Part shown: one piece after another, positions 30,926 to 40,172 of the stretch
How positions within the stretch are numbered: the stretch's first letter is position 1
How the letters are laid out: every line of letters begins with the position of its first letter
Source of the DNA: Trichomonas vaginalis G3
Taxonomy: Eukaryota > Parabasalia > Trichomonadida > Trichomonadidae
Assembly (NCBI RefSeq): GCF_026262505.1
Contig: NC_067207.1
Location: 26,070,082 to 26,134,081, forward strand
Reading direction: 5' to 3'
DNA: 64,000 nucleotides
Made by a program: the position numbers and the translations under genes
Notes under the pieces: generated by a model
Seen by the model: only the letters and a program-made list of their open reading frames with translations
What the model was told of the DNA's origin: nothing
Databases searched by the model: none

Positions 30926-31026
30926 GCCGCTTAGCGGCAAGGGCGAAGCCCATGAGGTCATTTATTTTTGTCAGCAGTGAGACCATTCATGATAAAAATA
31001 AGCCGCTATCAGCAAGGGTGAAGCCC
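30926..31026. repeat. Two palindromic modules between polymerase and penton-like gene (C)
   Basis: The first copy is GCCGCTTAGCGGC followed by GGGCGAAGCCC (30926-30952). A degenerate second copy lies at about 31001-31026. Both are followed by ATG[AT]GGTCATTTA. Each can form two adjacent small hairpins with 3-base loops. This is a noncoding gap of about 130 bp; the hairpins could act as transcript ends for the convergent genes. Confidence 0.7.
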
Positions 31027-31036
31027 ATGTGGTCAT

Positions 31037-31892
31037 TTACAATACTGCGATGGTAGAGTTTAAGAGTTGTGCTTCAATGTAGAGACAGTCCTTATGGTCT
31101 GGAGGTAAGAACACTGGGCAGTTATGGTCATGAGTGGAGAACATGTCTATCCAAAACTCACGATTGAAGCCAGTTAATTTATAGTATTTAGGGTTAGGAA
31201 GTGGTGAAGTTCTTGTATGACCAATGAACTCATTTTCAACTCCCTTACTTAAGTTTGAATATAATATAGCTTGCTTTCTATCCCAAATGCCAGGTGTTAC
31301 AATCTTTGAAAATTCATTTTTCCTCGGAAGCATTGCATCATAATTGAAAACATTCTTGAAATCATCACTTGGTTCAGAGATTTGAAATCTTATACGTAAT
31401 GGATTTTTTTTCTTTTAGCTACTTCATTGAATGGTGAGAATACAACAAACTGACAGTCATGTGTTCCATCTTCATTTTCATTAAATTCATAATGAAAGTC
31501 TATAAGTTGTGGCTGACTACCTTCTTCTTTCAGTTGTGTAAGAAACTCACGTAAAGGCTGTAAAGTTTGTACTTCAATGTTGAACTTTTTCTCGAACATC
31601 TCATTAAATGAAATCATACATTGTTGCAATGTTGTATCGTCTTTAAAGTATTTGTATATGTGAACGTTTGGGCGCTTAAAGACTGTTCGTCATTTTCTAT
31701 CTCGACTTGAAGTATAAAGTCAACCTTTCTGAAAGCACGTGTTATATACATAGATGTTATGCCAATGTACTTCTCTTCATTAATGTTCACAATCCAGTCT
31801 GTTGGAAACTTAAACGTTACTCTGTTCCCCTTTATTTTGACGTCAGGGTTTTCACTACTGAACGCAACAGATAAAGGTATTTGTCTATACAT
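31037..31892 (-). pseudogene. Penton-like minor capsid protein 3, broken (C)
   Basis: The start MYRQIPLSVAFSSENPDVKI is followed by a TFKFPTDWxVNIxEEKYIGI block that matches the YxYPRHWVEYVGGEKAIEI block of 17278-18159. The other end is a beta-rich stretch with HDHNCPVFLPPDHKDCLYIE. Grouped with the penton-like family on this basis. Broken, about two breaks. Confidence 0.5.
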
Positions 31893-31916
31893 TTAATTCG
31901 GATAAAAATAAACCAT

Positions 31917-32190
31917 TTACTCTTTCTTTGCTTCAGCTTCTTTAGCTTTTGCTTCAGCTTCTTCTCTAGCTTTCTTCGCCAGCAAACGTGGGTTCTTCTG
32001 TCTTCCAGCAGCTAATGCAGCTAGTTGTTTTTCACTAAGTTTTCTCTTTGGTCTCTCTGGCTTTTGTTCTTGTTTTTGTTCCTTCAGTTCGGATAAAATT
32101 TGCTCGCGAATTTCTTTCTTCAATGCTTCAACATCTATGACCCTTGGGTCTTGTCCGTAGGGCTTGTCTGAGTCATTTGACTGCAGATAA
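31917..32190 (-). CDS. Lysine-rich hypothetical protein (C)
   Basis: This open stretch encodes a strongly basic, helical protein with KPERPKRKLSEKQLAALAAG and an AEAKAKEAEAKKE tail; the start codon is not clear. The KRKLSEKQLAALAAGR phrase resembles short basic DNA-contacting motifs. It may be C's counterpart of the lysine-tailed gene at 1834 and 46145, but similarity is compositional only. Confidence 0.4.
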
Positions 32191-32221
32191 AAAACAAAAT
32201 TAAAACTTTAACCGATGTAAA

Positions 32222-32655
32222 ATGAGCTTGTCAAAATCAGAGCGAGAGTCTATTATATTAAATGACGCAAGAGGAATACAACATCCTTTCTATTACGTAA
32301 GTCAGAGTAAAGATGGTAAAATATACGTAAGAAAAAGAAAGGTTCCATTAGCGAATGCAGAAAGCGACAACATTAAGGTGTATGGCAAGGGTGAAGTCAC
32401 GAAGCCCATGTTAAGCCTTCTATTCAAACTGAAAAGTCAATAGAACCAGAAGAAAAGAAGCCAGATGTACTTTCAATAACGAACCAAGAGCTTATTGCAA
32501 AGTTCGTGAATTTCATTGAAAAACAAACCGAGTCAAAGAACCCTGACCCGCCAGTGAAAGAAGTTGAGACAAAAGAGAATGTACAGTTCATTGAAAATGT
32601 CAAGAAACAACTTCCACCACGAATGCCAAGAAGAAGAGTGAGAATAATGAAGTAA
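32222..32655 (+). pseudogene. Hypothetical protein with KDGxxxxRK module, broken (C)
   Basis: The start MSLSKSERESIILNDARGI leads into FYYVSQSKDGKIYVRKRKV, a pattern shared with 34771-35007 (FYIHTMKDGRVQFRKIK) and, loosely, 37355-37695. A YGKGEVTK peptide is encoded by a degenerate palindromic module. The end is strongly basic (RMPRRRVRIMK). Broken, about one break. Confidence 0.45.
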
Positions 32656-32682
32656 ATAGATATTTTTATCTGAAGTAAATAC

Positions 32683-34217
32683 ATGCAGAACGAACAGTTA
32701 AACGAATTTACTCCAGCAGAGCATATTCATCAGATTCGCTCATATTTCGATATCATAGACAATGCAGTTCAAATTGGTGACACTAATAGAAAATATTCTG
32801 ACGCAAAGATTCCATCACAACCTGGAACTGCTAAAGATAACACATGGGTAACATTCAATCTCTCACCTCCTGGTGAAAATATATTGGACCTTTACAATAC
32901 ATTCATTACGTATAAAATGGAAGGTCAATTTATTGTAGATAAAGAAATTGGTTCAGGTTCCAATAAAACAAACCCACCAGGATTTTGGATTGGTTTCGAT
33001 GACGCTTTCTATGCAGTTGCTGGATATCAAAATCCTTGCAAATGGTCGTATCGTATATTCTCAAGACAACGCAAGAGAAGAAGCATATATAACTTCAAAC
33101 TCACAAACTACCGAACAAATAAAGAAAGTAGATGTTTTCTCAAAGACTCGACATGAAGATGTATGGAGTCATTCGGGAACATGCAGAACAGGACAAATTG
33201 TTAGTGGTCCAATTACAGCAGGAAAATCATTTGATTTTAAGCTTCGTTTAAGAATTCCTGTTAGAAGATTCCTTCCATTAGAAGCTATTCGATTTATTCC
33301 AGCTTTTGCTGGTAACATTCAGCTTAAAGTAAAGTTCAGTAGCGACGCCTTACAATGCACATCTATATCTGTAAATGATATCATTGCTTTCAATCCAACT
33401 CTTAAAGTTGCATTTGCTTCAGATTCAAATCCACCGACAAATAAATTTGTTCCATGGAATGAACCATTCACTATGATAACGAAGGCAGTAGAAGCTAGTG
33501 GAACAGTTACTATTACAACTATAACCCAGCAACTATTCGAATAAAGATGGATTTTAATGAATGTTTTATTCATCCAAAGTCATTCTCTTTAGACCCTAAC
33601 ATTTATACAGAACTTGTAGAACATTATACAAACGAGGCTTTATGTTTTCCTGTTAAAGTTATGGATTGGATTCCTATGGATGGTTCATTCTCAAAGAATA
33701 CAGATAGTTCAAGTGCAACATTTACAGCAGCTTATACGCCTATTAATGTTAAAAGTATTTGGGCACTATTTAGAAAGAAAGACAACTATTATGTTAATTT
33801 TGAGAACCCTAAGTTTAAATATCTTCAGCTTTCCATGGGAGCTTATGGAAATATGCCTGCAGAACCTGAAAAATCATATGGACCTGTATTTTATGAAATG
33901 GTTGCGAACGCCTGCAATACAAACAATGATTGATAGGATTTAATGAAGATGTTATGAGGTCATTGGTGGATGATGGTAGTGTGGAACATAAATGGGATAG
34001 CTATGACAACACACATTTCTTATGTGGTTTTCCAACAGAAGTGGACTTTTGCTTCCAGCAAGGTCAAACATCTACTGCTCCAATAACATACAAATTGTCT
34101 GTTAAAGGACCTATTGAACTAGCAACTGAAAATGTACCAAAGCCACTTATTGGATTTATGAGGGATTGTTGCTTTGCCATTCAGGTGCGTGCTAATGGCA
34201 TCCCCATAATAGATTAG
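32683..34217 (+). pseudogene. Major capsid protein (double jelly-roll), broken (C)
   Basis: The region starts MQNEQLNEFTPAEHIHQIRS. It has a KLRLRIPVRRFLPLEAIRFI and PAFAGNIQLKVKF block that parallels KLKLRVPLSSFLIFRFLRYL and PNWAGKISIEL in B's open capsid gene, so it is the capsid protein of the C family. Predicted to build the icosahedral shell. Broken, about two breaks. Low identity to the A/B capsid shows how far the families have diverged. Confidence 0.75.
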
Positions 34218-34322
34218 ATGACTATAACTTAGCTACGGACGACGGTGAGGAATAAAGGATGAACGTTTATTTTTAAAGCTTATAAATGAGTTCCATCAAG
34301 CTCTCGTGAACCTTCACCATCT

Positions 34323-34439
34323 ATGAAACAAACTTTACCAAACGATTATGGAGCACCTATTGAATATTTCTTACGAGCTGCACAATGGCAAAGAGCAGTC
34401 TCACCAAGGTTAGGTGTTCCACCAGCTCTGTCAAAATAG
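34323..34439 (+). other. Short frame with peptide MKQTLPNDYGAP (C)
   Basis: A 38-codon open stretch between the capsid and membrane protein genes has a basic end (QRAVSPRLGVPPALSK). A similar-sized arginine-containing peptide gene stands at 37182-37319 in B, also after a minor protein gene. Could be a real small capsid peptide or a remnant. Confidence 0.3.
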
Positions 34440-34722
34440 CATTTGGTCAAGTCCTTATATAAAATATGGTCTCCCACTAGGTTTGCTAGCTACAGCAGGA
34501 GCAGTTATGATGTTGAAAAGAAATAAAACAAATGTTGTAAATAATACTGAAGTAGCTGAAGTTAAACAAACTCCAACACCTTCACAAGCAAAACCTTCAA
34601 TGACTCCTGAACCTATGGAATTACAAACTCCTGTTCAAAAGTCAACTCCAAAACCGACTCCAACATTTAAACCAGAACCTACTCCTCAAATAAATCGTAA
34701 AACTCCTGCGTTTCCTTACTGA
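34414..34722 (+). CDS. Single-pass membrane protein with proline-rich tail (C)
   Basis: About 100 residues. A hydrophobic helix (YGLPLGLLATAGAVMML) followed by KRNK looks like a membrane anchor. The tail is a run of P-T-P units (TPTPSQAKPSMTPEPMEL, KPTPTFKPEPTPQ). The start codon is uncertain, as the open frame begins before any ATG. Small membrane proteins next to the capsid gene could belong to an internal membrane or to the minor capsid set, but this is inference. Confidence 0.5.
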   Translation: MFHQLCQNSIWSSPYIKYGLPLGLLATAGAVMMLKRNKTNVVNNTEVAEVKQTPTPSQAKPSMTPEPMELQTPVQKSTPKPTPTFKPEPTPQINRKTPAFPY

Positions 34723-34770
34723 AAAAATAACGTTATTTTTATTTAATATTAAAATTTTTATTTGATTGAA

Positions 34771-35007
34771 ATGACGACTAAAGTCACTGAAGCAATGAAA
34801 CAAAAGTTTTTGGTAGAATACATTAAATCAGGAACTATTCCAGAAGGTTTTTACATTCATACTATGAAGGATGGTAGAGTTCAGTTTAGAAAGATAAAGC
34901 AACCATTAGATAGAGAAGGTATATTAAGGAAGATTAAACTTCATGAGGACAACATTGCTGAACTTAAGAAGAAGTTAGAAGAGTTGGAGAAAGGAAGAGA
35001 GTTATAA
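34771..35007 (+). CDS. Small coiled-coil protein with KDGxxxxRK module (C)
   Basis: A 78-residue frame starts MTTKVTEAMKQKFLVEYIKS. Residues 20-40 hold GFYIHTMKDGRVQFRKIKQP, a module shared with 32222-32655. The C-terminus is a coiled coil (KIKLHEDNIAELKKKLEELE). Its last codons lie in the right terminal repeat, mirroring the gene at the left end. No family is recognised. Confidence 0.5.
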   Translation: MTTKVTEAMKQKFLVEYIKSGTIPEGFYIHTMKDGRVQFRKIKQPLDREGILRKIKLHEDNIAELKKKLEELEKGREL

Positions 35008-35666
35008 AACAATGAATTCAACAGGTTAGAAAAGAGGTTAGAAAAGAGGTTAGATCTACCCTTCTACCCTAAGTTTAAATGGATGTTTTCATACGTGTGA
35101 GGGTGGTGATATCATTAATTTTTAAGTTTATTTTTTATTTTATTTTTATATTTTATTTATATAAATGACGAAAACTATTGAGATAACAAACTACAACGGT
35201 CATGAGTTCAAGAATTTGTTCTTTGTTCCTCGTGAAAATACATTCTATCAGATACGAGGGAGAAAGGGTAAAGTTAGTTTGAGCGTTTACGACAACAAAC
35301 ATAATGGGAGATATATAAAAGCAATAGATACAAATGGTAAACGTGTTTCATTAGCTTTGTCAAAACTTACAGGTATAAACTATGACAGTGATTTTGACCT
35401 ATATGAAGAAGAAAGTGAGTCAGAAGATTATGAGCTGTTATATGAAGCACAGCAATGGGAGGAGTTGCAATACTTTTGTAAGTGAGAACGTTTATTTTTA
35501 CATTAGTGAGGTGAAGTGGTTGGCGGCTTTGTAAATATTTAAGGTTAAGTTAGTGTTGTCGTTTGTGTTGTAAAATATACGTTAACGGTTTCGTAAAGTG
35601 TCAAATTCACATATAATGAGTAAGGTGGAACGCAGTGCCACCGTACCCATGATATGTATACTAACT
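34991..35666. repeat. Right 676-bp terminal inverted repeat of C
   Basis: Reverse complement of 15874-16549, ending GATATGTATACTAACT directly before AGTGA. It contains the second copy of the 106-residue gene and one iteron. The two repeats agree wherever I compared them. Confidence 0.92.
35165..35485 (+). CDS. Terminal-repeat gene, copy 2 (C)
   Basis: Identical to the 106-residue protein at 16055-16375, in mirror position and facing the right tip. It has a basic beta-rich N-terminal half (RGRKGKVSLSVYDNKHNGRY) and an acidic C-terminal tail. Function unknown. Identical coding sequence in both repeats means that either selection or terminal copying during replication keeps them equal. Confidence 0.7.
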   Translation: MTKTIEITNYNGHEFKNLFFVPRENTFYQIRGRKGKVSLSVYDNKHNGRYIKAIDTNGKRVSLALSKLTGINYDSDFDLYEEESESEDYELLYEAQQWEELQYFCK

Positions 35667-35671
35667 AGTGA
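35667..35671. repeat. Target site duplication of Maverick C, right (AGTGA)
   Basis: Second copy of AGTGA, directly after the terminal CTAACT of C. See 15869-15873. Confidence 0.8.
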
Positions 35672-35789
35672 CACTCAGGGAGGAGGAGACCATTCACATC
35701 TCGTTTCAGGATATACGCAAACAACGGGACAAAGTAAAGACTACATGCCACCTTACATGACAGTTTACGCATGGTATAGAATTGCTTAG
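35667..35789 (+). pseudogene. Tail fibre collar domain, right part (B)
   Basis: This is the end of B's fibre gene after the nested element C. It shows the collar-domain ending GGGDHSHLVSGYTQTTG and KDYMPPYMTVYAWYRIA, close to the end of C's own fibre (KDYMPPYITMHAWIRVG). It begins with the second AGTGA copy and meets the integrase gene end to end. Confidence 0.85.
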
Positions 35790-36743
35790 TCGTCATTTTC
35801 AACTTCTTTAGCATATTCGTCAGGAGTTGTCTTATATTTGTTAGGAACTGTCTTTGAAAGTATACCACCTTGAACTTTGACAAGTTTGAAACGAGGTCTG
35901 ACAATAGTAGTTTTATCTTCTGCTTGCAGTGTGTACATTTTGCCATGTTTGCCTAAAACTTCATAATATTCTCTTGTATACTTTCTTCTATTTTTACGAA
36001 CACGAATGTGAGTACCTGTCGGTTCCCATTGTTGTCATAGTCAATAGTATTTTCATATGGGTCGCGTTTAGGTATTTCTATTTTTACTTTGTCACCTTTC
36101 TGAAGTTTGAAGCCGGCATTCTTTCTTGTTTGTCTCTTTTGACTAAATTATTAAATATATAGTCTTTCTCTAAGTCAGGGTTGTTTTTCATTTCTTCGGG
36201 GGAGTGGTTTCCCAAACCTTTTTGTTTACGGTTATTGTAAATATTTAAAACTTGTCTCATCTTTGCCATGGAGAAGTGTCTATACTTGTCGTCATATGAC
36301 ATTTCATTTGCTTCACCACCTTGTGGTTGGTTTAAGTCTCTTAACATTTTTATACAACCGTCAATGACACCAAGAGCAGAATGGTTTTGGTCGACAATGA
36401 AATATTGGTTTACATTTTTTGAACGCAGGTAGTTTTTAATATCGTCTGATTTGAAAGAACTTTCACAGTCAGATGTCAGTTTTGTTGGATGGTATTTGTC
36501 AACGAATATTGTCAAAGCTGCTAAGATATCTAAAATATTTTTGGACTGTAATGGTATGGCTTCACAGTATCTTGTGTTTTGACCAACAAATATTAGCCAG
36601 TATGGTGGTCCATCTGTTCTAACTCTCGGAATGTTTTCCAAGATATCCATAAACAAAGCATTTGGTGTTGAACTAAAGATTTTTACCATGAGTGCTTTCT
36701 TTGTCGCTTTAGAAACATAGGGGTCCTTGTTTGGATTCGTCAT
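35786..36743 (-). pseudogene. Retroviral-type (DDE) integrase, broken (B)
   Basis: The region starts MTNPNKDPYVSKATKKALMV. It holds PYWLIFVGQNTRYCEAIPL and KLTSDCESSFKSDDIKNYL, the core region with the second aspartate, and then VDQNHSALGVIDGCIKMLRD near the glutamate. A basic, beta-rich C-terminal part (KGDKVKIEIPKRDPY) follows. Such enzymes insert Mavericks. Broken, about two breaks. Divergent to 36761 with a 17-bp spacer. Confidence 0.85.
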
Positions 36744-36760
36744 TTTTTAACCCATAAGAA

Positions 36761-37162
36761 ATGGGTTTATTTGGCGCGTTAGCAGGAGTTGCATCCAGAT
36801 TTTTGCCCGCAGTGGGAACAATAGCCAGAGGTGTATTTGGAGTTGGAAGGAAGATTTTGAGTACATTAGGTATACTTAAAGAGAAAGCACAACCTATTAT
36901 ACAAACTGTACAGAAAGGTTGGGATGTAGCACGAGATGCAACAAATCTTATTCCAAATCCTGAAACAAGAGGAAAAGTTCAAGGATGGATGGACAATGTA
37001 GGAAGACAAGCAGGAAACTATTATAACAAAGCAAATGACTACTATAACCAAGCAGGACACTATATGGACCAAGGTGAAAGATTCTTTAACAGAGGATATA
37101 ACCATGCACAACAGTGGGTAAACAATAACCAACCTCAACCGCCTCAAACGTGGGGAATGTAA
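36761..37162 (+). CDS. Minor capsid/membrane-active protein (B)
   Basis: A 133-residue open frame starts MGLFGALAGVASRFLPAVGT. The first 35 residues are Gly/Ala-rich and hydrophobic, as in viral minor proteins that sit under the shell. The second half carries YxxxxxxYxxQ repeats (YYNKANDYYNQAGHYMDQGE) and ends in a proline/glutamine tail. Comparable to 13171-13413 (MGFFSSIGNFFRR). Likely a minor capsid protein; inferred from composition and context. Confidence 0.6.
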   Translation: MGLFGALAGVASRFLPAVGTIARGVFGVGRKILSTLGILKEKAQPIIQTVQKGWDVARDATNLIPNPETRGKVQGWMDNVGRQAGNYYNKANDYYNQAGHYMDQGERFFNRGYNHAQQWVNNNQPQPPQTWGM

Positions 37163-37181
37163 AGTTTTTTACTGAGATGAA

Positions 37182-37319
37182 ATGAACAATACAGCATTGA
37201 GACAAATGGGTTCAAGATGGATTTGTCGACTTCCAGCAGTTACACCACGTGTTTGTCAAGTTCTTCCTATACCTCAGGAAGTTTTAGACCGACTTAAAAA
37301 ACAACAACAACCAGTTTGA
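37182..37319 (+). CDS. 45-residue basic peptide (B)
   Basis: This short frame starts MNNTALRQMGSRWICRLPAV and ends DRLKKQQQPV. The same 20-bp sequence, TTTTTTACTGAGATGAAATG, stands directly before this gene and the next one at 37355, which supports both as real genes. Arginine/proline-rich composition with two cysteines. Function unknown. Confidence 0.5.
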   Translation: MNNTALRQMGSRWICRLPAVTPRVCQVLPIPQEVLDRLKKQQQPV

Positions 37320-37354
37320 AAACAAACCAAACTAAAATTTTTTACTGAGATGAA

Positions 37355-37695
37355 ATGACCGAAGAAGTTGAAACGGTAGATTTGACACCACAAACAAAAA
37401 GTTCAGAACCATTGTCAAAACCCGTCAAAGAACTTACAGATGAAGAGAAAAATTCAATAATAGAAAGTGCCAGGTCTGGAAATACAAACCCTAACTACAA
37501 AGTCACTTTCATAAAAATGGAACGGCTAGTATCTCAAAAAAGAAACAGACTCTCACAAATAAAATATTGAAGTCTGAAGGAGCTTTCGAGACAACAGATG
37601 GAAAAGTTTACTTCACTGACCAACAGTTCATTATAGAACATCTCATTGACTTAGAGTCGAAATATTCTAAACTTTACAAAAACACAAAAAGTTGA
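37355..37695 (+). pseudogene. Hypothetical gene, broken (B)
   Basis: The region starts MTEEVETVDLTPQTKSSEPL. A part NPNYKVTF...SKKK loosely recalls the KDGxxxxRK module of two C proteins. It ends with a helical stretch (LIDLESKYSKLYKNTKS). Preceded by the same 20-bp leader as 37182. Broken, about one break. Confidence 0.45.
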
Positions 37696-37712
37696 AAGGA
37701 AAACAAAAACAA

Positions 37713-37937
37713 ATGGCATATGATATTTATGAAGATGTTGACGACACAACTGTTCCTGCAGGTGAAGTAAAGTCAAAGGAACCGGAAAGTGACGAAAAAC
37801 AGATAGAAGAAGAGAAACCAAAAACTGAAGATAAACCAAAACCAAAGTTTAGTTTCCAAACTAAACCAAGTCAACCTTCATTAGCTGGTATGGGTTGGCG
37901 TCAAAGACTTATGGCAGCAGGCAGTTATGTAAAGTAA
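37713..37937 (+). CDS. Small acidic protein (B)
   Basis: A 74-residue frame starts MAYDIYEDVDDTTVPAGEVK. The first 50 residues are acidic and lysine/proline-rich. The end QPSLAGMGWRQRLMAAGSYV is glycine/arginine-bearing and may be a docking or cleavage motif. No family is recognised. It lies between minor structural genes and the polymerase. Confidence 0.45.
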   Translation: MAYDIYEDVDDTTVPAGEVKSKEPESDEKQIEEEKPKTEDKPKPKFSFQTKPSQPSLAGMGWRQRLMAAGSYVK

Positions 37938-37969
37938 GAGAAAAAAATATTTTTTTATTTTTTATAAAA

Positions 37970-40118
37970 ATGCCCCCATATAGAATGGACAGAAAGTCTG
38001 CTAGAATAAAAGCAGAGTTGCAAAGATATGGTTGGAGAGTTTCGAAGAATTTTAAATATAGGAAGGGAAGACCCATAAAGTCTATGACAAATTGTCTGGT
38101 CTTCGCTACGAAATGGATTTGGAAACAGCACGTGCCAATTATCCAAACAGACTAGAGAGGTTAGAAGAAGAACGTCTTATGGACATGCCTTTCGATGTTA
38201 GTGAACCTCAAGTTGAGGGACACGACGGCTTTGCCAGATTCTACTGGAAACATGACGAACAATTGCATCCTTGAGAAGGAAAAAAGGAAAAGGTGAAGAC
38301 GCACATGTTCCCATGGAAAGAACAAGATATGCATATGAGAAGTACCGTGAAGTTAGAAGTCAAATTACATCTGGTCGAACCTTTACAGTAAACTTTGACG
38401 AAGGAAAGAACAAAGAAGGCTTCATGGGTGTACTTGCTGCCATACAAGACGGAAATAAGAAAGGATACAATCTCAGATTGACCATAACAGATTTGGATGG
38501 TCACATTTACTATGCACATGGCAATGTCACAACAGCCGCACAACTTCTTGACGCTTTCAAGACTACAAAGAGAGAACAAATGTTTGACTCCGACTCAGAC
38601 ATTTTGAATGCAATTGAAGGAATTGCAAGTGTCAAGTTCGAATGGTACCAACCTAACCCTCAAGCAGTCAGACAACATGCTGGATACTTCCCCTTCAGAA
38701 ATAAGTCTGACATTGACTTGACAAGTATGGAATTTACAATTCAATTGAAACAATTGTCAATGAACCTTGTATTCTTACATGTCTCAGGAACTCTGGTCTT
38801 GTTACAGATGAGAAAATGAAGTATCTTGAGTCATGTGTGAAGACAAGGTACATTCTCAGAGGTCAATTGGCAAAGATTGCACCGTTGGCAAATGTCAATA
38901 TCCGAGTCAACATTCCGACTGAGAAAGGTTCTTCACATGACGACTATGTTTTGACTTCAAATTGCCATGGTTGAAGATTGTACTTGTCCACAACCACTTC
39001 ATGTTGAACGAAAGTCTTACAAACCCATTGTTCGGAAAAGGCAAGTGCAACATTGTCAGAGCTGTAAACATTCTTTTCGAGAAAGGTTTGTTGGAACCAA
39101 TTCCAGATGACAAGCTGACAGAAACTTTTGTACCAAAAGACGAAACAAACTTTTCACTGTTAGCAAGACCAAAAGTTGTTCCAGACAAAGTTCTAGTACA
39201 AAAGAAGTACACAATTCCACAAGGAGTTGGATTGTTCGGATACCAACCTGAACCAGAAGAACTTCCAATGAGGTTGCAAGAACTTCAAGATGCTATAAAC
39301 AAACTTCCATTGAGACATCCAATTGACGTCAAATTGTATTGGAGAGCATCTGAGTTAGGTCAGAAGGTTTTATATGAAACAGGTTGCTTCGACGATGTTT
39401 ATGAGATAACAGGAGAAGTTTCTCAGAAGATAAGAGACTCACTTGAATTTCCACAAACTGGACCAATTGGTTGCGACAAGTTCGACTCAAACGAAAAGAT
39501 ATACTATGTCGACCTTAACGCTGCGTACATGAAGTTTGTCCAATATATTCCGACTGGAATTCCAAACGAAGATGGTGAGTTCCCGGGAAGGAACTATACA
39601 GTTGGAAAAGTCATACAACAACTGTATGATATTAGGAAAGCTTCAAACCCCAAACTTGCAATGACACTCAAATTGCTTATGAATTCGACATGGGGATATT
39701 CCATTAAGAAACCTCAAAAGATGAAGAGTAAACATTATGAGAAGGTCGACAACTTTGTTGAAAGGTTTTCTCCTTTTGTTTTGAAGTACGAGTTCACTCA
39801 AGGTCAAAATGGCTTAGTAACCACATTAAAATCTATTGTCGAACATTGGTCTTACCCTCAGTTCGCAAAGGCAGTAACTTGACAACTACAACAAATTCTT
39901 CTCGAAGTCAAATCCAAAGTTGTGGTTTACTTGAGAACATTGACGCACTCATGACGAACGAAGAAGGGTACAACAAACTCATTGAAATGGGAATGGTCGG
40001 TGAAAAGATGGGCTGTTTTAAGCTAGATAAGGTATTTTCCGAAGTTCATGTCCTCTCCAAGCGTAAGTACTGGGGCATACTTGAAGACGGCACAGAAATA
40101 AAACATTGCATGAAATAA
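37970..40118 (+). pseudogene. Divergent DNA polymerase B, broken (B)
   Basis: Polymerase motif A appears as YYVDLNAAYMKF and motif B as LKLLMNSTWGYSIKK. The phrase LVHNHFMLNESLTN matches LVEDHYMLNERLPM in C's polymerase, which ties the two together. I do not see the exonuclease motifs clearly present in C, and DLNAAY replaces the usual DxxSLYP. It begins MPPYRMDRKSARIKAELQRY. Broken, about four breaks. It is the only polymerase remnant in B. Confidence 0.7.
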
Positions 40119-40172
40119 AAAATTGCATGAAGTAAAAACGTTTTTAAAACAATATATTTTTACATATATTAA

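Larger units (their letters stand above)
15874..35666. mobile_element. Maverick/Polinton C, nested in B
   Basis: A 19,793-bp element with 676-bp terminal inverted repeats that look identical, flanked by AGTGA, inserted in B's tail fibre gene. Parts: terminal gene in each repeat, three abutting minus-strand capsid-region genes, ATPase, hypothetical genes, collagen-bearing tail fibre, integrase, KilA-N, SSB-like gene, protein-primed-type DNA polymerase, penton-like gene, major capsid protein and membrane protein. Proteins are only distantly related to those of A and B, and the terminal repeats differ completely, so it is a separate family. Broken in about half a dozen places, with many genes open. 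The matching repeats and the nesting make it the younger insertion. Confidence 0.93.
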
